A stretch of DNA of 37,138 bases from positions 1 to 37,138 of the forward strand of contig JAFISE010000244.1 of the NCBI GenBank assembly GCA_022560025.1, in the 5' to 3' direction. Both the position numbers and the translations under genes were made by a program. Source of the DNA: Stagonosporopsis chrysanthemi (lineage: Eukaryota; Ascomycota; Dothideomycetes; Pleosporales; Didymellaceae). The notes under the pieces are model-generated. The model worked only from the letters and a program-made list of their open reading frames with translations, made no database searches and was not told the origin of the DNA. Positions 1-11,615 of this stretch are shown here, piece by piece (position 1 is the stretch's first letter; every line of letters starts with the position of its first letter).

Positions 1-300
1 AACTATATATAATTAAGTTAATTTCAAAGTAAAGTCTAAATACTAAAAAATAGTAATTATAATAATATATTGAAATACTTAAAGCCTATAGTATATGCTA
101 GTATATATAACATTCTTATTGTATATAGCAATATTAATGTATTAATTTTATCTAGTGTATTTATATATATAGAACTTTTTTTTAATAGATTAAACTTTTA
201 AAATAGAGGTATTCTACTTAGAGATTTAAAACCTTCTTAAAATTTTTTTTAACTAAACTAATAATATAAGAACTAATGCTTATCTTAGTGTTCTTATTTA
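1..300. other. AT-rich gene-free block
   Basis: This stretch is almost entirely A and T, with many TATA and TTAA runs and no meaningful reading frame. Base composition changes sharply near position 300, where normal mixed sequence begins. Such blocks in ascomycetes are usually old repeats mutated by RIP. I see no transposon domain, so that origin is inferred. The biosynthetic cluster starts directly beside it. Confidence 0.7.
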
Positions 301-405
301 TATATAACCTCTCTCTTTGTACTGAGTGTTGGCGTTCATTTAGCTGATAAGAGAGGACTGTAACAGCGGATCCTACCAACAAAACTTATGCCATGTACTG
401 CAGGA

Positions 406-412
406 TATAAAA
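406..412 (+). promoter_or_regulatory. TATA-like box of the cluster regulator
   Basis: The sequence TATAAAA lies about 150 bases before the first plausible ATG of the Zn2Cys6 gene, in a 260-base mixed-composition leader between the AT-rich block and the coding region. The assignment rests on motif and position only. Confidence 0.4.
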
Positions 413-560
413 ACAACTTTGTCTCACACGTACCTGCCTATAATGTTCCCACATTCATTTGCACTTGTTGTCTGAGCTCAGCCTCCAAGGAATTTGGAGA
501 ACCTTACCCAAGTGCAAGGCACGTCTTGATATCTTGTGCCACGTTCCTGTAGGCACACTG

Positions 561-2884
561 ATGATGATGTTTACTACTCTCACATCCGACATGAATGTCA
601 TCGACACACGTTCGAAGAATCCCAGGTCTACTTCCCAATCAAAACGTGCACAAGTCGCACGAGCATGTAACTATTGTCGCACAAACCGAATCAAATGCGA
701 CGAGGATCTGCCGTGTACACAGTGTCGCCAGCGAGGATTACAATGTGATAGCTCTTCAAAATCAGCTGGTGCCAGTGTTTCACTGCCTGCAGCTAGCAGG
801 TATGTTGATTATGATCTACTCATCTGCTGTGGGCCTAACTTGCTCATAGGAAGAATCAGCGCTTGAAGGAGCGGATCAAAGAGCTTGAAAGCCAGCTTAA
901 GCAGAAATCACCAGAGATCTCAGGCGACGCAAGCCCGGCATTGAGGCTCGCGTCACATGCGCCGGCCACCAATTCCGAGGATATTGAAGAAAACACCCCG
1001 CAGTCCGACTCTGGCCCCACAAGACTAGCAGATCGATACCAGGCGTTCGGACCGGCTCGACACGGCCCGCTCCCTTCAAGCCCGCTGTCGCTAGCTTATC
1101 TGGTAACACGCCTCCTCCGTCATCTTTGCCGAAGCCTTGACAGAACTAGCCTGGATTTCTCTGTTGCACAAATTGTCGAACCAATGTCAAATTCAGCACC
1201 ATCTACGCCTGCAGAAGCATTCCATGCGCTCTCTCGAACCGAAGAAGAGTTATTCTTGTATCCTCTCTGGGAATCGTTCCACCCAATATACCCTGTACTC
1301 TCTTACGAGGACTTCCACCTCCACTACAACAGCTTATGGATCAGTCCTCCAGAGGGTCAGCCACGCAGTCCCTCCGCGCTTGTTGACAGTCTGTTGGCTG
1401 TTTGCACTCAGTACTCTAGCACATTCATGCACGATGATTCTGGAAGCCTCCAGGATTACGCCAGCACCCGCGTTGGTCATCCTTATTACTTTCGTAGCCA
1501 GACTTTGCTAGCGAAAGAACTGGAGTCTCCGTCTATCACCACAGTTCAGGCTTACGTGTATTGCATCATTTATCTCTACAACTCTTCTCTACTCAATACC
1601 GCGTATCACACTCTGGGGATGGCTGTCCGAGTCTTACATACTCTTCATCTCGACTCTCTGTCGCTGCCAAGCACTACATCCGATCGGCAAGAGCAACATG
1701 TTCGTATATGGTGGACCTTGTATCAGCTAGATATTGTCATCTCCATGTCCTTGGATCGCCCATTCCTCGTTCGTTTGGAGGATGTGCCGTACTCTTTGCC
1801 TGAAAAAGCAGATGAGTCTCCAAACCCGATCGGCAGCCCTTTCTTACGGACAAGCACACATCTCGGGATTGACTGGATCAGCTTTCATCTGTACCATGTC
1901 CGTCTTGCAGCAATATTCCATGGGATCACTAGTGTTCTCCAAAAGCGGCTTGCAAAGATCAGGCAAGGGTCGAAATCCTTCGATATCCATGACGACCCCA
2001 ATGCACTTGAGGAATTGGCAATCACACTCGAGCACGAATCGGATTTGATGAGTGACTGGGTGAAGTCTGTGCCCAAGGCATTGAAAGTTCGTCGACACGC
2101 TGACAGCGAACCTCTTTCTACAGACCGGGTGAGTCTGAACCTGGACTCTACCAGCCCAATCTGGCTCCAAAGACAACAATTGATTCTTGAGTTGACTTAT
2201 CATGATTACCAATTGTCAATCCACCGGCCTTTCCTACGCATCTCACTGAAGACGTCGTCCTTCCAGCCCCACACCGATCGCATGGGACTCAAAGCTCTCT
2301 CACACGCTCTTGCTATGACAGATATTCTGCAGGCTCTTTCGGGAACAGAGGTTCTGAGAGGGTGGCTTCCATTGATTAGGTTTCAATGGAATGCAGTCCT
2401 CTGCATTCTTTGTTTCGTTATCGGCAACCCAATCTGTCCCTTTACGGCTGGCGCACGTAAAGGTCTCCAGACTGCTATCCAGTTTCTTGAGAGTGTGAGT
2501 GACTATTTCCCGGCAGCTCATGACGCTGTTGGTATTCTCAACTATCTTGTGTCGCTAGGAGATTCTCTCACAGCAGGGTACCGGCGCCGCATAGATCCTG
2601 GCAGCTCGCCAAAGGCACCTTCAAGATCCTGGTCTCAAACTCAGCAAATCCCATTATCCTCCGGCGAAATTCCGACATTCTCACCAAACTTCGATGAATA
2701 CTTCTACCCAAACTTGACACCTGATGTGTCGCGTCCTATATCTGCCTCTAGCCTGGATATGGCTTTCCCATTCGCACCACCTTCAGATCAAATGGCTCAC
2801 AGCTTACCGGATAGTATGATGTCCCAAGAACTGCTCAACTTTGAGATGATGATAAGCTATGGTGGAAATGACAAGTCGAATTGA
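561..2884 (+). CDS. Zn2Cys6 fungal transcription factor, probable cluster regulator
   Basis: Two exons: 561-799 and 850-2884, with a GTATGT...CATAG intron, giving 757 residues. From the ATG at 561, cysteines 36, 39, 46, 52, 55 and 62 form a perfect CX2CX6CX5CX2CX6C binuclear zinc cluster. A short linker follows, then a charged coiled coil just after the splice (NQRLKERIKELESQL), the usual dimerisation element. The rest resembles the fungal-specific transcription factor middle domain (start PLWESFHPIYPVLSYEDF). Length is normal for the family. The start is uncertain: three consecutive ATGs lie at 561-569 and another at 591 would remove ten residues. It is the first gene of the cluster and the only regulator in it, so it probably activates the neighbouring genes from CGG-containing sites. 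The regulatory role is inferred; the DNA-binding class is certain. Confidence 0.9.
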
Positions 2885-3424
2885 TGCCAAAACTGGGTGA
2901 AAGCAACTTCGAACCTAAATCCTATCACTTCCCTCACCGAACCCTTCCTCCAGACCCAAAGTCTGTCGAAAATCTTCAAAAATGAGCTGTATAGAGTCGT
3001 CACTTTACGTTTGCCACCGTTAGACGATAGATCTTTGAACTGACTTTTGTATTTGATTGTACCTTTCTGTCCGTTCTATCTATGTGTTTGAGTTCATCTT
3101 CCGAGGCCTGAATCACAGTGTAAAAAGCACGGATCTCCTTCCAATAAGGGGTTATTGCCTATTTGAGACTCCGGCATGAACATTTTTGTTCACTCCGGAC
3201 ATCCAAAACAGGCTTCGGCTTATCGCCCAATCGATACAGGGTATCATTATTCAGCACAACACTAGCATTGGCGGAAACGTCATCTCCTTTCGAACGACTC
3301 AGCTCAGTCTTGTAGTTTGTTTCTCGAGTGTGCCAACTTTTTAATGAAGCACAATGCTACACGACGAACCCTCATAAATTTATTAGACTCTACAAGGACC
3401 AATATCATTGTAGACCACCGATCC
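2885..3424. promoter_or_regulatory. Intergenic region and promoter of P450 A
   Basis: No coding potential is seen in these 540 bases. Two copies of ACTCCG, at 3168-3173 and 3192-3197, both followed by G, lie about 230-260 bases before the P450 ATG. A small inverted repeat, TGAACA then TGTTCA, lies between and overlaps them. These are candidate sites for the adjacent Zn2Cys6 regulator, which is an inference. Confidence 0.4.
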
Positions 3425-5272
3425 ATGGATCATAATCCCGTTCTACTATTTGGCCTTGTCTTGGCAGTGCTGCTGTGCCTGCTAATACGGTGTGCATTTG
3501 TTCATGGTCACCGCACAGCACATATGCCTGATGGTATGCATCTCGTTGTCACAACATCGAACAGAAGTACTGAATACTCCAAGGGCCACCCACCTTGCCA
3601 TTTATCGGAAATGCACACCTGATCCCTGGTGCCTATACACATATTCAGTGGGTCAACCCTCTCGTCTTGGGCAGCCCGTTCAGCTAAATGCTTGTAGATT
3701 CACAGAGTGGAGCAAGCAATATGGAAAGTTGTACATGCTCAAGGTTGGCAACGCCAATATGGCAGTGATAACCGATCGTCGTCTAGTCAAGGAGGTCATT
3801 GACCGGAAAAGCGCCATTTACAGCCACAGACCTCACTCTTACGTCTCTCACGAGCTCATCACTAAGGGCGATCATCTCTTAGTTATGCACTATGGAAACA
3901 AATGGCGCACGTTTCGCCGATTGATTCACCAGCATCTTATGGAGTCCATGGTAGACAGCCAACATGTCGATATTGTTAACGCTGAAGCTATTCAGATGGT
4001 CAGAGACTATCTGTTAAAACCTAAAGACCACATGTTACATCCAAAACGATACAGCAACAGTATCACCAATTCTATTGGTATGTCAAAGAAGCCCTTGCAG
4101 TGTTTGCCCAGTAATGCTCACTTTCACAAGTCTACGGCATTCGTACGCCCGACAGCGAGAGCAAAAATATGCAGCGTCTGTACAAGCTTATGGAAGAGTG
4201 GTCCCAGATCATGGAACAAGGTTAGAAAGCCCAGAACTCTTACCGCCAAGCCTGATCACTGATGTCAATAAATTTATAGGTGCAACTCCCCCGGTGGATC
4301 TTTTCCCCCTTTTTAAGCTTATACCCGAGCGTTTCTTTGGATACTATGTTACACGAGCCCGTGCTATTGGCCGTCAAATGGAGAACCTATATGCAGACAA
4401 CCTTCATGTGGTCGAGAAGCGTCGCGAGGGCGGCCAAAATCTTGGCTCACTCATGGATCGAGTACTTGACAATCAAGAGAAGAATGAGCTGCCTCGACAT
4501 CAATTGCAGTTCATTGGTGGAGTTATAATGGAAGGCGGCTCGGATACAAGTTCGAGTTTAACTCTGGCTATCATCCAAGCTCTGGTCCAGAACCCTGAAG
4601 TCCAGCGCAAAGCCCACATGGAGATTGATCAAGTAGTAGGCCATGGTCGCTCTCCGACCTGGAATGACTTGAAAAACCTACCTTACATCAACATGATTGT
4701 GAAGGAAGGCCATCGATGGCGACCTATTCTTCCTCTCTGCTTTCCACACGCTCTTGGTGAAGTTAAGTACAGACGTTGTTATCTCCCTCTCATTTCACTG
4801 ATAATGCGATACAGATGATTGGATAGATGGAAAGTTTCTCCCTAAAGGTACCATAGTTGTTATCAACACGTGGGGCATCCACATGGACCCAGAACAACCA
4901 CACGACCCGTCGAAATTTGTACCAGAGCGGTTCGCAGAGCATCCACTTCTTGCACCAGAATATGTACCTGGAGGCTTCGAAGAACGCGATCATTATGGAT
5001 ACGGCGTTGGTCGCAGAATCTGTCCCGGCATTCACTTGGCTGAGCGAAACATGCTGCTTGGAATTGCCAAGCTCTTGTGGGCCTTCAATTTCGAAAGAGG
5101 TAGTGGTGCTCTGGACGATGACCCAGTCAATGGGTATCACCACGGGTTTCTTTATTGCGCCAAGGATTATGCATGTAATCCGGTCGTCAGAAGCCATGAG
5201 ATCCGATCTGTCATTGAGAAAGAATTTGAGATTGCGAAGACTGATATTTTCAGCCGCTTTGGAGAAGGCTGA
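3425..5272 (+). CDS. Cytochrome P450 A, CYP619-like, putative m-cresol-pathway hydroxylase
   Basis: Six exons: 3425-3533, 3584-3647, 3698-4077, 4131-4220, 4280-4756 and 4815-5272, giving 525 residues. The N-terminus is a membrane anchor (MDHNPVLLFGLVLAVLLCLL) followed by a proline-rich GPPTLPFIGN hinge, as in ER-bound P450s. The I-helix reads EGGSDTSS, the ExxR motif is EGHR, and the haem loop YGYGVGRRICPG carries the cysteine ligand at about residue 443. It is clearly a paralogue of the second P450 in this cluster. Such pairs beside a 6-MSA synthase resemble PatH and PatI of patulin synthesis, which hydroxylate m-cresol and m-hydroxybenzyl alcohol; the exact substrate here is inferred. The last donor is ambiguous. 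The canonical GTGAAG donor at 4757 joins HAL to DDWIDG, two residues shorter than the paralogue. Confidence 0.88.
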
Positions 5273-6270
5273 GTGGTTCGGTGGTCCGACTTCTTGTGAA
5301 TACAATCGCTTATCTACCTCATAGCATTGAAGCATTGGCATCTCGTACATTGCAATTAACATGTCTCTAGATGGCTTATTTGGGGGCTTCGGTGATCAAA
5401 TCCCTTCAAGTTTGCATTTGTACTCCCCTTCGCTGCTTGATGAGCGAGAAAGGTGCGAAGAGCAGATTCCTCATTACGTAGGTCTACCTCGATATTCGGA
5501 AAAGATCTGAAAGATTCCGATCCCCACAGACCTAGGTGAATATTTGTCTTATCTTACTAGAGAAGGTGTTCGGAACCAAAGCCCCGGGACCATGCATGGG
5601 CCGGCTCTAATAGTCGTCTGAGTATTCCTTTTAGTCATGTATAAGGACTGTGTCTCAGAGAATCACGCTTGCTCCTTTCAAAAAATAGCATAACTTGCTT
5701 GATGAGGAATGCAGTTCCTCACTGTTGTTGATCGTAATCGCAACAAGACACGCTCGCGGATGTCTTGAAAGACGACGAAAAACCAACCAGCGATGCTGCG
5801 CCTTCGTGAGCACCCTGTTTCCACAACATCGCTTTGTAATACCCTGAGCCCATAGTTCCAGGTTCATTTATGTGTAGGACTGCGTGCTGTCCGAAAACTT
5901 GTGCTACTTAGTTTGGGTCCCGACCACTTTCACGCATTATCCTATTTTCACTGAGACATGAGCTGAAGATGTGAATTGCTGGCCTCTTTGAGCGATTCCG
6001 AAACTTGGTTACTGAACAGGAAGGAACTCCGTAACTCCTTACATCTACTAGGATTACAAAGCGAGAGATGTGAGCCCGTAGATCTTCTCCACATACGACC
6101 ATATCCCAAATCTGTGCGGAGTGTCCCAAAAGAGTAACTCTTACCAGTCATCTCGCTGTCTTGAAGTGCAACTTAGTTCTGCCTTAAGCTATATATGGAC
6201 GCTCAAGATGTCTATGCTACCGAGTATACTGCACAATTCCTTTTCAACTGCCTAGCCGTTCCTGTCTACG
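5273..6270. promoter_or_regulatory. Intergenic region and SDR promoter
   Basis: No gene is supported in these 998 bases; the few short frames have neither similarity nor codon pattern. A TATA-like CTATATATGG lies at 6189-6198, about 75 bases before the SDR ATG, and one ACTCCG lies at 6026-6031. Confidence 0.4.
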
Positions 6271-7229
6271 ATGGCACGAGTCTATTTCGTCACTGGCTCT
6301 TCCACTGGCATTGGTGCGAGTCTGGTGCAGCATATCCTTAACGCCGGTGATTACGTGTTTGCGACGGCTCGCAACCCGTCCACTTTACGATTCACGAACG
6401 CCAATGATACAAACTTCGGTGTTGGCGCGCTAGACCTCGAAGATCCCGCCTCTATCACCTTGGGTTTCATAGCTGCGATTCGCAAATTCGGGCGCATAGA
6501 CGTTGTCGTCAACAATGGTGGCTACGGTCTCAGTGGACCTTTTGAGGATCTCTCTGAAGCTGATATCAGCCGCCAGATGAATGTGAACTTCACTGGCTTA
6601 CTGCTTTGTACCAAGGCCGCCATGAAGGCCATGCGTCAACAGGAGCCTAAGGGAGGTCTTATTATGCAAGTAACAAGCATCGGAGGGAGAATTGGCTTCC
6701 CTTGGATGTCTATGTACAGTGCATCCAAATTTGCCATTGAGGGATTTACAGAGGCAGTCAGCCAAGAAGTAGATCCAGCATGGGGAATCAATTTTACCTG
6801 CGTCGAGCCGGGCGGGTTCCGGTAAGTCTTACAATATCATCATTTGTTTTCCCTCCGTGTTCTCGGTATTTCAACGATTTTGGATACCGCTCAGTAAACC
6901 TTTGAGAGTGCAGCTGATGGTATCTTCAATGCAGGACCGATTTCTTCACCCGCTCGATGACCTATACCAACGCCGACACTTCCGTGTATGATATGTCCAA
7001 AGTCAAGGAAGATTTGGACTCGATTCACAAGGGCCAGATCGGTATCCCAGAGAAGGGCGCCAAAGCTATATATGAGGTTTCCAAAATGGAAAAACCACCC
7101 AAGAAAATAATCTTGGGGAGTGACGCGTACCAATGGCTGGATGGATGGCTGACAGAACTCCAAAGAGACTTGCACGCCAACAAGGAAATTAGTTTCAGCA
7201 CTGATGCCGACGATGTAGTCAGAATGTAG
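6271..7229 (+). CDS. Short-chain dehydrogenase/reductase (classical SDR)
   Basis: Two exons: 6271-6821 and 6935-7229, with a GTAAGT donor and TGCAG acceptor, giving 281 residues. The Rossmann glycine motif TGSSTGIG is at residues 8-15, NNGG at 81-84, the catalytic serine in TSIGG near 136, and YSASK gives Tyr149 and Lys153. All catalytic residues are present. It is probably a soluble NAD(P)-dependent alcohol or ketone oxidoreductase. It lies between P450 A and the decarboxylase-like gene, so it likely acts on an oxidised m-cresol product. Isoepoxydon dehydrogenase of patulin synthesis is also an SDR, but this protein looks more like the 17-beta-HSD-like group, so I do not equate them. The substrate is unknown. 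Confidence 0.88.
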
Positions 7230-7635
7230 AGTATGAAGCAAAGTACAGACGCTGTAGAAGTTAGCTATCTATCATAAATATCCCTATGCTGTAATTACAC
7301 CAAAATCTCACATGATCGTTAATATGATGGCTTTGAAGAAACGTTCTCCTTGCTAAAAAGCTCAAGAGGTAGTTCGAAGGGAACTCGTACCGGAAACCCT
7401 ATTTAGGTGCTCTCGTGGTTAGGTCTTGCCCCTCAATGCTCCACCATACTCGTAACAGGAATAACCACAATCAGATAGTTGCCAAAATCAAGCGTAAGTT
7501 TGTAAATGTCTCTTCAGAACTTCTAAGATTGAAAGTCAATGTCGGTTACTTAGACTCCTTTGCTCAAAAGGGAGGTGAAGGACTGAGCAACTCCACAGAA
7601 CCCCCGCCCCTGCCTTTCACTTGCCCTCGTTTTCC
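7230..7635. other. Convergent intergenic region
   Basis: These 406 bases separate the stop codons of two genes that converge, the SDR and the amidohydrolase. They should contain both 3' UTRs. I see no gene, repeat or clear structural signal. Confidence 0.5.
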
Positions 7636-8632
7636 CTAGTCTTCCGCAAGCAGATTGAATGCCGCTTTAGTCATACTGTCTCTCGTGAACTCTTCTTTAT
7701 CTTCGTATTCGTCGAAAAGCGCTGTAAAAGTGATGATCGCATCTCGGGGTGCATTAGGGAAGTCGCTTCCAAACAAAACGTGCCCCGGCTTCGCAAACTC
7801 TGTCAATGCTTTGAATGTCGGCCCACCTGAGCTGAGTGCGGTGTCGAAGTAGAATTCTTTGGCCTCGTCTAGAAGCTCCTTTCGAGTTCTTCCGCACCCA
7901 TGTGGCATACATGGTAACATAGTTGCCGCTCTATGTATGAGAAACGGGAGCGTGCCCCCAGCATGCGATAGTATAACTTTGCAACCATGGTGCTGCCGAA
8001 GACGTCCGCTAGTGATCAGGTCCATTGCTGTGCGCCCGGTTTCATGCGGATAGTCAAACATAGGCTGCGGTAGCAGCCTGTTGACCAGAGCTGTATCTTG
8101 AGGGTGCGTCGGATGTACAAAGACTATGGTGTTGCGTCGACTCAGTTCTGCCCATATAGGCTCAAAGCTTTCATGGCCTAGGTAATTGTTACCCTCGCCG
8201 TAACGAGTAAAGAGAGTGACTCCATCTGCGGACAGATCGTCAAGAGCATAGCGTATTTCCTCGAGTGCTCGTTCAGTATCAAACAATGAAGGAACGCTGG
8301 CAAAAAATCCATAACTCTTCGGATGAGTGTTTTTGATAGAGGCTGCAGCTTCGTTGCATTGCCTTGCCAGTTTTGCGGCTGCTACAGGGTCTTTCTTGAT
8401 GACAGGACCTGGTGCAGTCACTGAGAGGATTGCTTTAGACACACCAATGTCTTCACAGATCATTTGATCAAGCTCTAGTGTCCAAGGGGGTATGTACCAT
8501 CCGGAGGGATCTCCTCCGGCTTCTTCAAGTGCTGCGGTTGATATAAGTATAATGCTTCACTGATGGAGGTGATGGCTGACCTTCCCGCATCTCCTGCGGG
8601 TAGAAGTGGTGATGGATGTCGATCTTGCCCAT
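7636..8632 (-). CDS. Amidohydrolase 2 family protein, probable 6-methylsalicylic acid decarboxylase
   Basis: Two exons on the minus strand: 8632-8581 and 8531-7636, with a GTCAGC donor and CGCAG acceptor, giving 315 residues. The protein opens with MGKIDIHHHFYP, whose His7 and His9 form the metal-binding HxH of the ACMSD-like amidohydrolases. Further conserved blocks are FVHPTHP, ILSHAGGTLP and FGSDFPNAP, which supply the remaining metal and substrate ligands. Length and motifs match PatG/YanB-type enzymes, which decarboxylate 6-methylsalicylic acid to m-cresol in the patulin and yanuthone pathways. A 6-MSA-type synthase in the same cluster makes this by far the likeliest reaction. The first exon is only 52 nt and could be missed by gene finders, although it carries the metal motif. 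Confidence 0.9.
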
Positions 8633-9456
8633 ACTGTATCATTTAACGACTCTTGGTGTCTCACAGATGCACACTGAGTAGCTTCAGATCATAACCTTCC
8701 GCCCTAGTATATAAGCCCCACGGTTAATTAGGTGACAAGCCTGTTTGACCATTCTGCAAGGATAAACAAGATTCGTGGTGAGACCCTGTTCAATGTCCTT
8801 GACAGGAAAGACTCATTCGTTCATTCTAAATTGATACATTCAAAAGCAACTTCCGAGATTGTCCCAACCCGTCCGTCCAGAAGATGTAACATCGTTGAGA
8901 AGCGTCGATGAACTCGGAGTAGCCATTTCAGGAAACTCCGACTAAACAATCCTTCCGGTCCAGAACTACTACCGACACTGTGACATCGCATTTATCGGAG
9001 TTGGATCCAAGCTTGGATGAAGATCAAACCCGAAGCTTAAAAGTGTATATTGCACTAGCAACAGACCGGCCTCGGTCGAGGCGTCTTTGCGCGACTTAGA
9101 GAACTGAGGGTTGCTCTCTGGCTACTCTTACCATAATAACGTATTTTTTTCACCCATCTGTAAGCAGAAGGAGATATTCAACTTCGCCCAGCATACGAAG
9201 ATTTGAGTACCCAAGGCGATGCATGGGGCTGAGGTCTAAACATGAGTGGATGATTGTTGCGGTGAATGCAATTTCATGTATTCTGCTATTGTGTTGTTGT
9301 TGTGTTGTTCTGCTCTCTACAAAGCAGCAGTTAGGTCTATTTACATAACGTATCTGTAATGCAGCTGAGGCAAGAGATGCTCTATAGGATGAGGAAGCAA
9401 CACTAGACTACTAACACGTGATCTGCTTCTTATAACTGTCACAATGATGCATCAGC
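8633..9456. promoter_or_regulatory. Promoter region of the decarboxylase-like gene
   Basis: Upstream of the minus-strand decarboxylase gene. A TATATA core at 8708-8713 lies about 76 bases before its ATG. Three copies of CGGAGT/ACTCCG occur at 8915-8920 (plus), 8935-8940 (minus) and 8996-9001 (plus). The first two form a convergent CGG...CCG inverted pair. No coding sequence is seen. Regulation by the cluster Zn2Cys6 protein is inferred. Confidence 0.4.
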
Positions 9457-9622
9457 TACAATGGTTGTTGGAATGTGCGGACCCCCCTTAAGTCCGGTAC
9501 GCTAGGCTGTATTTTACTTCTACATAGTAATTGATTGCAAGCTGTGGTAAGCCAATCAGGGGCAGCCCTTGACATGGTCAACCGGATCAAGGGTGGTCCA
9601 TACATTTTGACAAGCACCAATA
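9457..9622. mobile_element. MITE-like palindromic element, copy A
   Basis: About 166 bases bounded by TA at 9457-9458 and 9621-9622. The two halves are imperfect inverted copies: a left GCGGACCCCCC with GGTACGCTAG, and a right GGTGGTCCATAC. It aligns along its length with elements at 13549 and 35608, sharing CTACAATG at the left end, AGCCAATCAGG or similar near the centre, and CCATACAT at the right. It has no coding capacity and lies about 150 bases past the P450 B stop. It is the most diverged copy. TA ends suggest a Tc1/mariner-type origin, which is inferred. Confidence 0.6.
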
Positions 9623-9768
9623 CAACTTAGTGTTTCAATTTGTGTAGAGAATTAGACCTAAATCTCGAGCGCTATAACAAAAAAAACGAGGTAAAGCAAT
9701 AAGTTGCGACTCTATACTACTGGGAGTACTCAAAGAGATTGTATTCAGTCTCAACGCGTAATACAAAC

Positions 9769-11615
9769 TCAATCGAATCTTGCGAATACTGATTGCGCCT
9801 GCTCATATTCCCTGCTGATAGTCTCAGCCTTATCTGGAGATCTCAGCCTGATCGAAAGTCCGTAATCTTTTGGAGCATGCAAAAACCCTTGACTTGCACC
9901 TGATTCGGGGCTGGTGTCGCTCTCAGAACCCATAGGCTGCGTGAATTCAAATGCCCATATTATCTTCGCTACCGCGATGAACAAGTTACGCTCTGCGAGA
10001 TGTATGCCAGGACAAATTCGGCGGCCAGCACCATATCCATAGTGGTCTCGCTTTTCCCATTCACCTGAAGCAGCATATGTAGGTGCAAGGGCCACGTGCT
10101 CTGAGAAGCGATCCGGCTCAAAGTCTTCGGGTCTGATCCAGCGCGTTTCGTCATGATGCATACCCCAAACATTCAGAACGATAGTAGATCCCTTGGGGAT
10201 CAACATTCCGTTGATATAGTCGTCTAAAAAATGCGAATTAGTTGCCATTCATGCTTCTGTCTTTGTGAGTGACCCCTCGAACCTTCAGCTACAGCGTGTG
10301 GAACGCCAAGTGGACTAACGGGACGCCATCGATGAGCTTCTTTAATCATGCAGTTAATATACGGCAGTTTGCCAAAATCTTCCCAAGTAGGAGAACGATC
10401 GGTTCCAATGTGGGCGTCAATTTCGGACTGAGCTCTGGAGCGGATGTAAGCGACGGTGTCTTCCAGGCGATTCTGCGACGCAGGTACTTTGAGTCACTCA
10501 CTTAGCTTGTACTTTTGGAAACTTTGTCAGTGCCTGAATGATCGTTAAGATTAACGATGATGATGTATCCGAGCCCCCCTCCATAAGGACACCACCAAGA
10601 AACTGAAGTTCATTCTCTTCCATAGGCATCTTATCCAGTCTGTCGAGAATGCCATCCATAAATGAACCACGATTGATACCTCGACTACGACGCTCACGGA
10701 CCTGGTCAAGAACTGTCTTATAGAGACTAGTCATCAGGTTTCTGACCTCGATCGCTGGTGTCCGCCAGCGTCCAACAATGCGCTCGGGCAGTATTCGTAG
10801 AATCGCGAAGTCGTCTACTGGTGGTGTCGCGCCTAATTCTAGGACGACACTCCATTTATCCATCAGGTAAAACAACTTCTCCATGTACTCATCCCGTACA
10901 GTCTTTGATCTTATACCAAAAACCAAGGAGTTGGTGATACTATTTGAGTATCGCTTAGGATGAAGCATGTGATCCTCTGGCATCGTCATGAAATCGTACA
11001 GCATTTGGCTCGCTTCTGCTTCCTGTACTTTCCAGTGGTCCTTTTCACATTTGCTCTCCATGAAATATTGGTGTACTGCTTTGCGCAACTGTCGCCATCT
11101 CTCACCGTATTGCATCACGAGTAGATGATCCGAGTTTGTGATCAGATGAGAGACGAGTGACTGCGGTCGGTGTGAATAGACATTGCTCTTCTTATCGACA
11201 AGTTCTTTGATTATGCGCCGGTCGGTAACAACGATGGTGGTATTTTTGAATCGCTTGAGCGAGAAGATCCCGCCGTACTGTTTCGCCCATTCTCCAAACC
11301 TAGGACAGTCTGTGAGTACGTACGTATGTTGATGTGCAGGACGCACAAGCCGTGCCTGGAGTAAAAGGCTTACTTGAAATGGGCATCAGACTTGGGGATC
11401 TGTAGTTCATTACCGAACAACGGGATAGTTGGTGGTCCTACAGAGGAAACATCAGTGAGTTGATCGAGACAATGGTATGTTCATGGGCGCTTACCTGGCG
11501 GTAGCCTTCGATCACGGCTACCAGACGAAAAGCAAGACCATAGACATAACACCAGTGCGGCGGCTCCCACCGACCCTAGTGCCAAAGTAAGGTGCTCAAT
11601 TGCTAGTAGTTCCAT
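9769..11615 (-). CDS. Cytochrome P450 B, CYP619-like, putative m-cresol-pathway hydroxylase
   Basis: Five exons on the minus strand: 11615-11495, 11437-11374, 11299-10502, 10434-10283 and 10223-9769, giving 529 residues. An N-terminal hydrophobic anchor (MELLAIEHLTLALGSVG) leads into GPPTIPLFGN. The I-helix reads EGGSDTSS, ExxR is EAHR, and the haem loop YGYGAGRRICPG carries the cysteine ligand at about residue 449. It is strongly similar to P450 A throughout, for example LLVMQYGERWR and MLHPKRYSNSITNS. The first, second and last introns match P450 A in place and phase. P450 A has two extra introns and this gene has one of its own, so the duplication is not recent. Context suggests one of two successive hydroxylations of m-cresol; which gene does which step cannot be told from sequence. 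Confidence 0.9.

Noticed and set aside
4790..5362. Minus-strand frame of 190 codons across the P450 A C-terminus
   Set aside because: It is fully antisense to the exon encoding the haem-binding loop, so it is a shadow of a strongly supported gene.
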